64,000 bases of DNA from Actinomycetota bacterium. GTDB lineage: Bacteria; Actinomycetota; UBA4738; HRBIN12. This document shows positions 33,139 to 42,387 of the stretch, piece by piece. A model generated the notes under the pieces. It was not told the DNA's origin. It saw only the letters and a program-made list of their open reading frames with translations, and did not search any database. The translations under genes were made by a program, and so were the position numbers. The stretch covers positions 85,757-149,756 of the forward strand of contig DASSCU010000029.1 of NCBI GenBank assembly GCA_035697485.1, in the 5' to 3' direction. Numbering within the stretch: the stretch's first letter is position 1; each line of letters begins with the position of its first letter.

Positions 33139-34473
33139 TCAGTCCTCCATCGCGGCGTCGGCGATGTCGAGAGCACGGTCGATGATCGCGAAGCCTTCGG
33201 CCAGCTGTTCCTCGTTGATGCACAGGGGCGGGTTCGTCATCACGTTCCACCACCGGATGAACGTGGCGAGCCCGTTGTCGATCAGGAAGCGGTTCACGTG
33301 CTGCATCGTCTCGTTCATCTGGTTGAAGGGGCTGAGCGGCTCGAGGGTCTCCCGGTTCTTCACGAGCTCGAGGATCCCGAACAGGCCGATGTTGCGGGAG
33401 CGGCCCACGCTCGGATGCTTCGCCGCGAGCGTGTCGTGGTGCGCGCGCATCACCGGTTCCAGCCGCTTCGCGTTGCCGACGAGGTCGTCGTCCTCGATCA
33501 CTTGCACCGCGGCGATCGCCGCCGCCACGCCGAGCGGATGCGTGTTGTAGGTCAGCCCGCCCCAGAACACGTTCTCGTCGAAGTACGCAGCCACGTGCGG
33601 CCCGAGTCCCACGGCGCCCAGCGGCGCGTACGAGGAGGTCAGCCCCTTCGCCGTCGTGATGATGTCGGGCACGACGTCCCAGTGGTTCACGGCGAACCAC
33701 TCACCGGTGCGGCCCCAACCGCACATCACCTCGTCGGCGATCAGCATGATGCCGTGGCGCGTGCACAGCTCGCGCACACCCTGCAGGTAGCCGTCGGGCG
33801 GGATCAGGATGCCGTTCGTGCCGGTGACCGGCTCGATGATGAACGCCGCGATCGTGTGAGGCCCCTCCAACTCGATCGTCTCCTCGAGCAGAGCCAGTGC
33901 GGTCTGCGCGTCGTCGACCTCACGCTGCGGGCCGTGATACGGATCGAGCACGTGCACCACGCCGGGCATCGGCGGCTGTTCGTTCGGCCAGCGTCGCGGG
34001 TCGCCGGTGAGCATCATCGTGCCGTACGTCGAGCCGTGGTAGCTGCGATAGCGCGCGAGCACCTTCTGGCGGCCGGTCACCATCTTCGCGATCTTCACCG
34101 CGTTCTCGTTCGCCTCGGCCCCGGCCAGCGTGAAGAACGTCTTCTCGATGTCGCCGGGCCACAGCTCCGCGAGCCTACGGCCGAGCACCGCCCGCCCCTC
34201 GAACGCCTGGAACGGCGAGATGTACGGCAGCTTCTCGGCCTGTCGTGCGATCGCCTCGGTGACCCGCTTGTCGCCGTGGCCGATGTTCACGCCCATCAGC
34301 TGCGAGCTGAAGTCGAGCCAGCGACGTCCGTCGACGCCGTACATGTAGACGCCCTCGGCCCGGTCGATCGCGAGCGGCGACGCCTTCGACTGCGCTTGCC
34401 AGTCGTAGAGGGTGAACCGCTTCGAGTCCGCGACGATCTGGTCGGCGCTGAGCGACGTGCCCTCGATTGCCAT
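33139..34473 (-). CDS. Class III (omega) aminotransferase, copy B
   Basis: Aminotransferase of 444 residues, collinear with copy A at 28385. PLP lysine K276 lies in TTAKGLTSSY and the cofactor aspartate in DEVMCGWGRTG. The two copies share most motifs (LYDWQAQSK, RYRSYHG, PMPGVVHVLDPYHG) but differ around the active-site entrance (EVMCGWG versus EVMAGFG). It lies 17 bases downstream of potA in the importer operon, so it probably deaminates the imported amine, using pyruvate as likely acceptor. Confidence 0.9.
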   Translation of the reverse strand: MAIEGTSLSADQIVADSKRFTLYDWQAQSKASPLAIDRAEGVYMYGVDGRRWLDFSSQLMGVNIGHGDKRVTEAIARQAEKLPYISPFQAFEGRAVLGRRLAELWPGDIEKTFFTLAGAEANENAVKIAKMVTGRQKVLARYRSYHGSTYGTMMLTGDPRRWPNEQPPMPGVVHVLDPYHGPQREVDDAQTALALLEETIELEGPHTIAAFIIEPVTGTNGILIPPDGYLQGVRELCTRHGIMLIADEVMCGWGRTGEWFAVNHWDVVPDIITTAKGLTSSYAPLGAVGLGPHVAAYFDENVFWGGLTYNTHPLGVAAAIAAVQVIEDDDLVGNAKRLEPVMRAHHDTLAAKHPSVGRSRNIGLFGILELVKNRETLEPLSPFNQMNETMQHVNRFLIDNGLATFIRWWNVMTNPPLCINEEQLAEGFAIIDRALDIADAAMED

Positions 34474-34489
34474 GGCTGGTCCTCTCTGC

Positions 34490-35668
34490 TCAGGAACTCG
34501 CGACGTCGGCGGTCGGCGTCTCGGTCGTGGCCGCGATCTCGGCGGCGCCCGCCTCGGAGCCCACGATGTAGCTGTGCTCGGCCGCCCAGTGCAGCATCAC
34601 CTGCTGGCCGGGGCGCGGATCCTCGCCACCCACCTCGTCGTTCAGGCGATGGACGGTGAGCCGCTCCCCTGTGGGCAGCAACACGATCAGCTGGGTGACC
34701 GAGCCGAGGTACACGGCGTCGACGACGGTCCCGCCGACGTGGCAGGCGCGATCGCCCACCTCGCCCGTCGACAGCTTGATCCACTCGGGCCGCACGGTGA
34801 TCGTCGCGTGGCCCGACGACGCGACCTCGCCCTCTGGCGCTACGGCCAGGATGCGCTGCCTCTCCCCGAGGTCCATCGTGAGCAGGCCCGCGTCGCGGCG
34901 ATCGATGCGCAGCTCGATCAGGTTCGACGTCCCGATGAACCCCGCGACGAACGCGCTCGCCGGCCGCCGGTAGAGCTCCTTGGGCGTCGCGAGTTGCTCG
35001 ACGACGCCGCCGTTCATCACGGCGATGCGGTCGCTCATCGTCATCGCCTCTTCCTGGTCGTGGGTGACGTAGACGAACGTCGTGCCGGTGCGCTGCTGCA
35101 AGTCCTTCAGCTCGAGCTGCATCTCCTTGCGGAGCTTCAGGTCGAGCGCGCCGAGCGGCTCGTCGAGCAGCAACGCGGCCGGGCGGTTCACGAGCGCGCG
35201 GGCGAGCGCGACCCGCTGCTGCTGACCGCCGGAGAGCTGACCAGGGCGGCGGTCCTCGAAACCGTCGAGGCGCACCGTGCGGATCGCCTCCGCGACACGC
35301 TGACGCGTCTCCTCGCGAGACCACTTCTTGATCTTCGGACCGAACGCGACGTTCTCCCCCACCGTCATGTGCGGGAACAGCCCGTAGGCCTGGAAGACCA
35401 TGTTCACGTTCCGCTTCGGCGGCGGCACGTGCGTCACATCGGCGCCCTGCAGCACGATGCGTCCGGCGTCGGGCGCCTCGAACCCGGCGATCATGCGAAG
35501 GGTCGTCGTCTTGCCGCACCCGCTCGGGCCCAGCATCGAGAAGAACTCGCCGCCGGGGATCGTGATCGTGACGTCGTTCACGGCGACGATGTCGCCGAAA
35601 CGCTTCGTGACCTGCTCGACGACGATCTCACCCGCGCGGTCAGGGGCATCATGCGTCATCGCGGTCAT
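34490..35668 (-). CDS. potA: Spermidine/putrescine-type ABC transporter ATP-binding protein
   Basis: ATPase of 392 residues with C-terminal TOBE domain. Walker A GPSGCGKTT is at residues 47-55, then VFQAYGLFPHMT, signature LSGGQQQRVALARAL, Walker B LLLDEPLGALDLKL and YVTHDQEEAM. ATG 35668 overlaps the permease stop (ATGA). It energises the PotB/PotC permeases encoded just upstream. The substrate may be a polyamine, but the family also includes importers for other amines and betaines. Confidence 0.92.
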   Translation of the reverse strand: MTAMTHDAPDRAGEIVVEQVTKRFGDIVAVNDVTITIPGGEFFSMLGPSGCGKTTTLRMIAGFEAPDAGRIVLQGADVTHVPPPKRNVNMVFQAYGLFPHMTVGENVAFGPKIKKWSREETRQRVAEAIRTVRLDGFEDRRPGQLSGGQQQRVALARALVNRPAALLLDEPLGALDLKLRKEMQLELKDLQQRTGTTFVYVTHDQEEAMTMSDRIAVMNGGVVEQLATPKELYRRPASAFVAGFIGTSNLIELRIDRRDAGLLTMDLGERQRILAVAPEGEVASSGHATITVRPEWIKLSTGEVGDRACHVGGTVVDAVYLGSVTQLIVLLPTGERLTVHRLNDEVGGEDPRPGQQVMLHWAAEHSYIVGSEAGAAEIAATTETPTADVASS

Positions 35669-36576
35669 GCTTCGATCCTGTTCAGTCGGGCGAGCCGGTA
35701 GGCGACGAGCGCCAGCAACACCGACATCGCGAGCAGGAGGAAGTTCAAAGCGGAGCCGGCACCCCAGTCCCCTTGGCCCAAGATCAGGTCGCGCACCCGC
35801 TGGCCCATCATGTACGACCCTGTGCCGCCGACGATGTCGGAGGTCACGAAGTCGGTGAGCATCGGGATGTAGACGAGGATCATCGCGACGAAGATGCCGG
35901 GCGCCGCCAGCGGGATCAGGATCTTGCGGGCCTGCTGCCACCAGCCGGCGCCGAGGTCGGTCGCGGCCTCGAACGTGGCCGGCTCGATCGCCTTCATCGC
36001 GGCGTAGATCGGGATCGTCGTGTACGTGATGTACGTGGTCGACAGGGTGAGGATCACCGCGAACTGGCTGTACAGCAGCCACTCCACCGGCGGCCCGGGG
36101 ATCAACCAGTTCAGGATGCCGTTGCGGCCGAGGATCACCTGCCAGGCGTAGACCTTCACGACCGGGGCAAGCTCGTCGGCGAGCACGAGCGCGAGCAGCA
36201 GGAACAGCTCCCACTTCCCGGCCTTGAAGACCATGAAGTACGCGAGCGGGATCGCGACCAGCAGCATCACGATCATCGCCGTGGTCGCGATCGTGAACGT
36301 CGTCCAGGCGATGTGCGGGTTCAACGGGTTCGTCAGCACCTCGACGTAGTGGTCGAGCGTGTAGCCGCTGTCGACGCGCGGCGGGAACTTCACGACGCTC
36401 ATCTGCACCATGATCAGGAAGGGCACGAGGAACAGCACGATCAGCAGGGTCACGGGCGCGAACAGGATGCCGAACGCGCCGCGTGCCCCGCCGGGCCGTC
36501 GAGGGCCCCGCCGAGCGCGTCGGGTTTCGTCGGCCGTGCCGATCCCGACGCCGAGCGTCTCCTGCAGTTCCGCCAT
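35665..36576 (-). CDS. potB: Polyamine-type ABC transporter permease, PotB-like
   Basis: Inner-membrane permease of 303 residues with six predicted helices after a long basic N-terminal tail (RRARRGPRRPGG). The cytoplasmic EAA loop is EAATDLGAGWWQQARKILIP. ATG 36576 begins 3 bases after potC ends and its stop overlaps potA. With PotC it forms the channel of the importer. Confidence 0.9.
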   Translation of the reverse strand: MAELQETLGVGIGTADETRRARRGPRRPGGARGAFGILFAPVTLLIVLFLVPFLIMVQMSVVKFPPRVDSGYTLDHYVEVLTNPLNPHIAWTTFTIATTAMIVMLLVAIPLAYFMVFKAGKWELFLLLALVLADELAPVVKVYAWQVILGRNGILNWLIPGPPVEWLLYSQFAVILTLSTTYITYTTIPIYAAMKAIEPATFEAATDLGAGWWQQARKILIPLAAPGIFVAMILVYIPMLTDFVTSDIVGGTGSYMMGQRVRDLILGQGDWGAGSALNFLLLAMSVLLALVAYRLARLNRIEA

Positions 36577-36579
36577 GGC

Positions 36580-37494
36580 CTACGTCCTCGCCCCCGCGGC
36601 AACGGCCTCGGTGCCGGCGATCAGATCCTTCGTCGCCTGATCGCCGCTGCGTATGCGCATCAGCTTCAACGCGAACCAGATCAACACGACCTGGGCGATG
36701 GAGATCAACGCGGAGATCGCGTTCACGATGGCGGTGTGATCGGGGTTGCGCACGCTCGAGTACACCCACACCGGGAACGTCTGTTGGAAGCCGAGCGTGA
36801 AGGCGCTGATCTCGTAGTTGTTGAACGACCACGCGAACGCGAAGATGCCGGCCGCGGCGAGCGCAGGCCCGATGTGCGGCAGGATGATGTATCGCAGCAC
36901 CTGCAGGCGCGAGCATCCCAGGTCGATCGCAGCCTCCTCCTGCACCTTCTGAAAGCGGAAGAGCTGTGCGGCCACGATCGCGGTCACGAGCGGGAACGTG
37001 CAGACGGTCTGCGTCGCGATCACGGTCTTGAGGCTGAGGTCGATGTCGGCGCGGGCGTAGCCCATCAAAGCCGCGATACCGATGATCAGCCACGGCAGCA
37101 CCAGCGGCGCACCGACGAGGCCGCCGATCACCCCCCGCCCACGGAAGCGGAACCTCGTAAGCCCGAAGGCGGACAGCGTGCCGAGCACGAGACAGAGCGG
37201 CGCCACGACGAACGCCACCGAGAACGAGTTGCCGAGCGCCTTGCGCAGGGTCGGATCGGTGAGCGCCTCCGAGTACCACTTCGTCGTCACACCCTCGAGG
37301 GGGAACGCGAGCACGTTCGAGTCGTTGAACGAGAACAGCACGAGGATCACGAGGGGGCCGAAGAGCATCAACCCGACCAGCGCAAGGAAACCGCGCCACC
37401 CCCACGCGTTGAGGGCTTGGCGACGACGCCACCGAGCCGCGGCGGCCGTGTCGCCGAGAGCGTATCCCGCGCGCTCGACCGCCTGGCTCGCCAC
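36580..37494 (-). CDS. potC: Polyamine-type ABC transporter permease, PotC-like
   Basis: Permease of 304 residues, six helices, with the EAA-loop EAAIDLGCSRLQVLRYIILP. I chose GTG 37494, which overlaps the potD stop (TAGTG), over the longer reading from 37530 that lies inside potD. It pairs with PotB. The order D-C-B-A here is the reverse of E. coli potABCD but common in actinobacteria. Confidence 0.9.
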   Translation of the reverse strand: MASQAVERAGYALGDTAAAARWRRRQALNAWGWRGFLALVGLMLFGPLVILVLFSFNDSNVLAFPLEGVTTKWYSEALTDPTLRKALGNSFSVAFVVAPLCLVLGTLSAFGLTRFRFRGRGVIGGLVGAPLVLPWLIIGIAALMGYARADIDLSLKTVIATQTVCTFPLVTAIVAAQLFRFQKVQEEAAIDLGCSRLQVLRYIILPHIGPALAAAGIFAFAWSFNNYEISAFTLGFQQTFPVWVYSSVRNPDHTAIVNAISALISIAQVVLIWFALKLMRIRSGDQATKDLIAGTEAVAAGART

Positions 37495-38609
37495 TACGAC
37501 GCCTTCACCTCGGTCCACGCCGCGACCCATGACGCGCGGTCGTCGGGCGGACTGGCTGGGATCGCGTTGTCGAGGGTGAACAGCGAGTCCAGCGAGGCTT
37601 CCTCGACGACCTTCGCCGGCACCGCATCGATGATCCCCATGTTCGAGGTGAGATAGCTCCAGTTGGTCGCCGCGTACACCTGCGGCGGCAGGCTCGTGTA
37701 CCAGTTCAGCAGCGCGTACGCGGCATCGACGTTCTCCTCGGCGATGTCCGGACTGATGCCGTAGCCGCAGGTCCAGAGCATCTGGCCCTCCTCGGCGGCG
37801 GCGAACTGCACGTTCACGCCTTCCTTGCGAAGTGACTTCGCCGTGCCCGGATACCCGCTCGCGATCACGATCTCGCCCGACTTGAACTGCGCCTTGACGT
37901 CGGCCTCGCCCTTCCAGAACGTGCGGAACTGGTCGCGATGGTCGATCAGGTACTGCGTGACCATCTCGAGCTGGTCGGGCGTCATCTCGAGCGGGTTCTC
38001 GATGCCGTTGGCGAGCGCCCCGACGTCAAGCGCGGTGATCGCGAGATCCTCGAGCGAAGCGCGGCCCGCGTACTGCGGGTCGAACAGGTCCGTCCACGAC
38101 GTGGGCGGGGTCGTGATCTCATCGGCGTTGTACATGATCCCGGCAGTACCGGCATCGACAGGCACGATGAAGATCTCGCCGTCGACGACCACGCCCGGTA
38201 GTTCCTTCATGCCCGGCCAGATGTCGTCCCAGTTCTCGAGGCGAGTCTCGTCGAGCGGCTGGTACATGCCTTTGTTCACCATCTCGAGCGTGGCCTCGTC
38301 GACGCAGCTGTTGACGACGTCGGCTTCGAATCCAGCCTGGATCTTGGCGACGGCTTCCTCGTTGCTGCCGAACCCGGCGGTCTCGACCTCGATGTTGGGG
38401 TAGGTCTCGAAGAACGTCTCCATGTAGTCGGGATCGAAGCCGTCGGAGTAGGAATAGAGGCGGATCGTGCCGGTGATGTCGGCTGGATCGGCCGGTGCCG
38501 AGCTGGCGTCACCGCCGGGCTCGGGCTCGTCGCCGCTCCCGCAGGCCACCGCCACGAGAGACAAGGTCGCCACGACCGCCAGGCCGGGCAGGATCCGGTT
38601 CCGCGTCAT
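37494..38609 (-). CDS. potD: Spermidine/putrescine-type ABC transporter substrate-binding lipoprotein
   Basis: Extracytoplasmic binding lipoprotein of 371 residues. The signal peptide ends in the lipobox LVAVAC (cysteine about residue 23), then an acidic linker and a PotD/PotF fold (IRLYSYSDGFDPDYMETFF, VPVDAGTAGIMYN, YALLNWYTS). It is the first gene of the operon potDCBA-aminotransferase-dehydrogenase-kinase fusion. The promoter upstream has a perfect -35 and is overlapped by the GntR-type palindrome. Confidence 0.92.
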   Translation of the reverse strand: MTRNRILPGLAVVATLSLVAVACGSGDEPEPGGDASSAPADPADITGTIRLYSYSDGFDPDYMETFFETYPNIEVETAGFGSNEEAVAKIQAGFEADVVNSCVDEATLEMVNKGMYQPLDETRLENWDDIWPGMKELPGVVVDGEIFIVPVDAGTAGIMYNADEITTPPTSWTDLFDPQYAGRASLEDLAITALDVGALANGIENPLEMTPDQLEMVTQYLIDHRDQFRTFWKGEADVKAQFKSGEIVIASGYPGTAKSLRKEGVNVQFAAAEEGQMLWTCGYGISPDIAEENVDAAYALLNWYTSLPPQVYAATNWSYLTSNMGIIDAVPAKVVEEASLDSLFTLDNAIPASPPDDRASWVAAWTEVKAS

Positions 38610-38656
38610 CAGTACCCCTCCGTATCGTCGACGAGACCCGACTGACCCGCCTGGCG

Positions 38657-38695
38657 ACCGTAGCGGTCTGGGTTGCAGATTGTCAACCGTTGACC
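38657..38695 (-). promoter_or_regulatory. potD promoter with GntR-type operator
   Basis: On the minus strand TTGACA (38686-38681) and TACGGT (38662-38657) are 18 bases apart. A perfect inverted repeat GTCAAC-C-GTTGAC occupies 38682-38694 and covers the -35 box. Closely similar 13-mers are found at four other promoters of the window (gntR, grdE, phoX, phytoene-dehydrogenase-like gene). Confidence 0.7.
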
Positions 38696-38761
38696 GTAGC
38701 TGCCAGACTCCCCGGGTCGTTCACTCATCCGTACGAGAGGGAAGCTCAACGAGTGCGAGGT

Positions 38762-39442
38762 TCAGTCGTTCGAGGCGAGCACCCCGGCGATCAGCTCTCC
38801 GGCGTGCTCCGCGTGCTCGTTCAGCAGTCGGGCGACCAGTTCCTCGTCGCCTGCCTCGAGGGCGTCCACGAACGGGCGGTGCTGACGCGAGATCTCGTCG
38901 AGCGACCGCAGCACCTGCTCGTCGAGGCGCAGCAACCCCCGAAGGGTGGGCACGTACCGCATGAAGACCTCGTGGATGCGGGTGTTGCCGCAGAGTTCGC
39001 ACAACCCCTCGTGGAACGCCAGGTCGGCTCGGCTCGCGGCGACGGCGTCGCCGGCATCGACCGCTCGGTCGATCTCGTCGGCGAGCGCGCGGAGCCGTGC
39101 GAGCGTGGTGGGATCGTTGGCCTGTGCGATCATGCGACCGGCCCTGCCCTCGAGCGCGGCCCGGAGCCCGTAGATCTCGCGCACGTCTTGGGCCGTGAGG
39201 CTCACGACGAACGTGCCGCGTCGCGGTTCCTCCTTGAGGAGGCCCTCGGCTCGCAGCAGCTTGAACGCCTCGCGGACCGGGCCACGACTGATGTTGAGCT
39301 GCTCCGCGATCTTCGCCTCGACGAGATGCTCGCCCTGCTTGAACCCGCCGTCGAGGATCTGCTCGCGGATCCGGTCGGCGGCGTCCTCGGCCAGGGAGCG
39401 AGGCGCCTGGAGGGGCCGAAGGGTGGCGGATGGCTCGCTCAT
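38762..39442 (-). CDS. GntR-family regulator with FCD (FadR C-terminal) domain
   Basis: Transcription factor of 226 residues. An N-terminal winged helix (ADRIREQILDGGFKQGEHL, LNISRGPVREAFKLLRAEGL) is joined to an all-helical FCD ligand domain with the metal-binding aspartate/histidine pattern (DLAFHEGLC, SRQHRPFVDAL, NEHAEHAGEL). ATG 39442 has a leaderless -10 (TACGCT, 39455-39450). It lies upstream of, and in the same direction as, the pot operon. A GTCGAC-T-GTTGAC repeat in its own promoter suggests autoregulation. It is the best candidate to bind the recurring 13-mer. Confidence 0.9.
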   Translation of the reverse strand: MSEPSATLRPLQAPRSLAEDAADRIREQILDGGFKQGEHLVEAKIAEQLNISRGPVREAFKLLRAEGLLKEEPRRGTFVVSLTAQDVREIYGLRAALEGRAGRMIAQANDPTTLARLRALADEIDRAVDAGDAVAASRADLAFHEGLCELCGNTRIHEVFMRYVPTLRGLLRLDEQVLRSLDEISRQHRPFVDALEAGDEELVARLLNEHAEHAGELIAGVLASND

Positions 39443-39449
39443 GTCGCGG

Positions 39450-39478
39450 AGCGTAGCACGTGGATGTCGACTGTTGAC
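39450..39478 (-). promoter_or_regulatory. gntR promoter with GntR-type operator
   Basis: The -10 TACGCT (39455-39450) lies 7 bases before ATG 39442. The inverted repeat GTCGAC-T-GTTGAC at 39466-39478 lies at about -24 to -36 from the predicted start site, overlapping the -35 region. Confidence 0.6.
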
Positions 39479-39541
39479 CATCGACAAGTCGGCGTGGGGA
39501 ACGATCGAAGCGTGAACACCTCGTCGGACCGTGCCGTGTAG

Positions 39542-39799
39542 CGGAACCGATCCACGGCGGGGGCGATCGCGTGGGCCTCGACGTGCGCGATCAGGCTGCA
39601 CGTGGCGCTCGCGTTCGGCCGCACGAGCTACTTCGAGCAGGCCGTGCCGCCTGAGCCGTTCGAGCACGGCGTGCGCATGCCGATCCGCACGGGGCAGGAT
39701 GGTCTCGTGCGGGTCCCCGACGGACCCGGGCTCGGCGTCGATCTCGACGACACGACGATCGAGCAAGCGACGATCGCGCTCGTGACCGCGAGCGCCTGA
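39542..39799 (+). pseudogene. C-terminal remnant of an enolase-superfamily (mandelate racemase-type) gene
   Basis: Between gntR and the SDR gene an open plus-strand frame of about 85 codons reads like the end of a sugar-acid dehydratase of the enolase superfamily: LHVALAFGRTSYFEQ, then PPEPFEHGVRMPI and VPDGPGLGVDLDD. A stop codon at 39539-39541 closes the frame upstream and the barrel domain is absent. A shorter GTG-started reading (39602) exists, but without the catalytic residues it cannot be an active dehydratase. Confidence 0.6.
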
Positions 39800-39821
39800 C
39801 CACGGGAAGGAGCGACGACAG

Positions 39822-40646
39822 ATGCGGTTCGAGGGACGACGGGTGATCGTGACCGGCGCGTCGCGCGGCATCGGACGCGGGATCGTCGACGCGTTCCTCG
39901 ACGAGGGAGCCACGGTGCTCGCGACCGACGTGCTCGCCGAGGGGCTGGCAGCCCTCGCTGCCGAGCATCCCCATGCCGACCGGCTCACCACGCACGAGGC
40001 CGACCTCGGCACGATCGACGGCCCGCGCGGCGTCGTCACCGCCACGGTCGAGGCGTTCGGCGGGGTCGATGTGCTCGTGAACAATGCGGGCCTGCAGCCC
40101 GACGGCGCCGCCCTCGACGTCGGCGCAGGCGATTTCGACGCGACGTTCGCGGTGAACGTGCGCGCGCCGATGCTCACGATGCAGGGAGCCTGCCGTCACT
40201 GGGTCGATCGCGGCTCTCCGGGGGCGATCGTCAACATCGCGAGCGCGAACGCGTTCCGAAACGAGTCACCGGAGTCGATCTACAACGCCTCGAAGGCAGC
40301 GCTCGTGGCGCTCACGAAGGCATTCGCCCATGAGGTCGGCCACCACGGGATCCGGGCGAACTGCGTCGCCCCCGGCGAGACGATCACGCCGGAGGCGGAA
40401 GGCGAGATGGCCGAGGATCCAGCCGAACGCGAGCTCGCGCGCCGCTACCTCGCGAAGATCCCGCTGCGATACGCAGGCACGCCCCGCGACCAGGCGATGG
40501 CGGTGCTGTTCCTGGCGAGCGACGACGCCAGGTTCATCACGGCCCAGACCCTGATCGTCGACGGCGGCGAGCTGGGCGGCGGCAGCTGGTACGACGAGCA
40601 CGCCGCCCCTGCGCTGCCGCCGCCGGATCGCCCGATCACCGGCTGA
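39822..40646 (+). CDS. Short-chain dehydrogenase/reductase
   Basis: Classical SDR of 274 residues. NAD(P) motif TGASRGIGRG at the N-terminus, NNAG, active-site serine in NIASANA and the catalytic YNASK pair. An acidic residue after the second strand (ATDVLAEG) favours NAD. ATG 39822 follows GGAAGGAG. It lies directly after the enolase-superfamily remnant, suggesting a former sugar-acid or polyol pathway pair. Substrate unknown. Confidence 0.88.
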   Translation: MRFEGRRVIVTGASRGIGRGIVDAFLDEGATVLATDVLAEGLAALAAEHPHADRLTTHEADLGTIDGPRGVVTATVEAFGGVDVLVNNAGLQPDGAALDVGAGDFDATFAVNVRAPMLTMQGACRHWVDRGSPGAIVNIASANAFRNESPESIYNASKAALVALTKAFAHEVGHHGIRANCVAPGETITPEAEGEMAEDPAERELARRYLAKIPLRYAGTPRDQAMAVLFLASDDARFITAQTLIVDGGELGGGSWYDEHAAPALPPPDRPITG

Positions 40647-40661
40647 GCCCCTCGCGGGCCT

Positions 40662-41120
40662 TCAGGCGAGCGGGACCTCGATCTCCGTCTCCGCCCGATC
40701 CATGCCGACCACGTGCGGATCGTTCAGGTAGTGCTCGCGGGGCGGTCCGACGATCTGCCGGCCGTGCTCGTCGATCCACTCGTTCAGTGCCTCGTACGCC
40801 GCACCCGAGGCGTCGTAGGGACCGGTGTGCACGGTCGCGGCCATGGTCCCGCCGCGCAGGGTCGTCACCTCCACCCCCTCTGGCGGGTCGAACCGGTCTG
40901 CGACCGGCATGAAGACCTCGATGTCGGCCACCTCGGGCTCACGCATCTCGTGCATCACGATGCCGGGCATGCCGTTGCCGTACCCGACCGGTCCGACGCA
41001 TCCCATCAGCCGTTCGAACGCGTCGGGAATCACATCGCCGATGCGCTCGGGTCTGATCCGGGTGCGGATCGACGCCACGAGCTCGTCGGGCTCCTCCTTG
41101 ATCGTCACGTCGTAAAGCAT
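40662..41120 (-). CDS. GyrI-like effector-binding domain protein
   Basis: Stand-alone GyrI/AraC-effector-type domain of 152 residues: SIRTRIRPERIGDVIPDAF, IEVFMPVADRF and TVHTGPYDASGAAYEALNEW match the fold found in SOUL/Rob C-terminal domains. It has no DNA-binding domain. Such proteins bind or hydrolyse small toxic molecules. ATG 41120 has a GGAAGGAGG box upstream. Convergent with the SDR gene. Confidence 0.82.
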   Translation of the reverse strand: MLYDVTIKEEPDELVASIRTRIRPERIGDVIPDAFERLMGCVGPVGYGNGMPGIVMHEMREPEVADIEVFMPVADRFDPPEGVEVTTLRGGTMAATVHTGPYDASGAAYEALNEWIDEHGRQIVGPPREHYLNDPHVVGMDRAETEIEVPLA

Positions 41121-41333
41121 CAGCGACCTCCTTCCAGCTCACCGGCCGGCTATCGACACCGTGGCACCCACGGAGGTCGTCGACATCGGCAAGCGGCCCG
41201 GATCGAGCGGGACGGTCGGTGGGCGAGCCGCCGAACCCGAGACCCCGAGGCTCCCCGATCGCGACCCCGGACGCCGGTAGCAGTCGGGGAACGGACATCC
41301 GGGGGGAAGCTCATCGCGCGTGCACCGCGTGTC

Positions 41334-42376
41334 GTGCTCGTGATCGTCGTCGCCATGTCCATCGTCTCGACCGAGGCGCTGGCCGCCTCCGCTCTCACCC
41401 AGGAGCGGCGGCTCCTCGGTCGCGCGCTCGACGATGGCCGGGCGCGCAGGGGCACCGCGGCGCCACCTCGACGTCCCTCACGACCAGGCCGTTCTCGGTC
41501 GACGGCTCCCCCTACGACTGGGAGATCGAGGTGTCCCAGTTCGACCCGGGTCCGGGCTCGCCCCCGAACGACCCGGGCATGAGGATCATCGCGTCGCGGC
41601 GAGCGGCGACCGGACAACGCCCGATGCAGGCGCACATCTGGGAGTTCGATCTGGGCGCGGAGGCATTCGCCTTCAACGGCGAGCTGCGGCAGGTCGGCCT
41701 CGACACCGGATTGATCCCTGCGTACGGCGCGATCTTCATGGATCTGGAAGACCTGAGCGCGATGCGCACGTCGAAGCTCCGCTGCCCCAGGACCGACGAG
41801 GTGCTCTCGACGCGATCGACCCGACGAGGCGTGCTGCGGGGGACGATGACGTTCCTCCCAGGCTACGTCGACCCCCAGTTCCCCGACGAGGTGAACATCA
41901 CGCACGTGCGCGCCACGATCGAACGGACCCGGTACACGGGCAACGACTGCGTCTACGGCAACCCATGCGATCCCGGGAAGGTGCTCACCAGCACCCAGGC
42001 CACCGGCGGTGGCGGCGGGTATCTGATCGTGGCCGGACGCGAGGGCCGCGACCACATCTTCCTGTTCCAGGCGTTCGAGACGGTGGGGGTCGCCGACGTC
42101 GTGCACTTCGTGGTGGCGATCGCCGACGAGCCGTCGCTGTTCCTCGCCCCCACCTCCGCCGAGGTCACGGGTGACATCGCGGCGCCGTTCTTCGATCCCG
42201 GCGGATCGATGTCGTGGACGAAGGGAACGAAGGAGACCGACGTTGGGGCGAGATGCCGTCGGACGTCCTGGCAGCTCCTGACGCCGACCGGTTCCCTCGA
42301 GGCTCGCCTCGATTCAGGCGATCAGACGCTCGCCGCGCCGTCGAGCGCCGGGCTCGAGATCGAGGCTCGTCGCTAG
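41334..42376 (+). CDS. Hypothetical secreted protein, apparently frameshifted near 41.46 kb
   Basis: A signal peptide (VLVIVVAMSIVSTEALAAS) is encoded in one frame at about 41334-41400, while the body of roughly 300 residues (PFSVDGSPYDWEIEVSQF onward, ending at 42376) is in another. The switch lies around 41450-41465, implying one indel. The body is rich in beta-strand pattern, contains a Cys pair (NDCVYGNPCD) and has no recognisable domain. No ATG precedes the signal region; GGGGGGAAG stands before an ATC codon at 41313, and GTG 41334 is the first conventional start. Either an assembly error or a pseudogene. Confidence 0.5.
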
Positions 42377-42387
42377 GAGGAACCGGC

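Noticed and set aside
31483..34659. Very long plus-strand open frame opposite the aminotransferase and dehydrogenase genes
   Set aside because: Composition rich in Arg/His/Val without domain motifs, and it lies antisense to three well-supported genes. Long antisense frames are expected in high-GC DNA.
34490..37432. Apparent 980-residue protein ending in potA
   Set aside because: Only the part from 35668 is PotA. The upstream portion is an off-frame reading of potB and potC.
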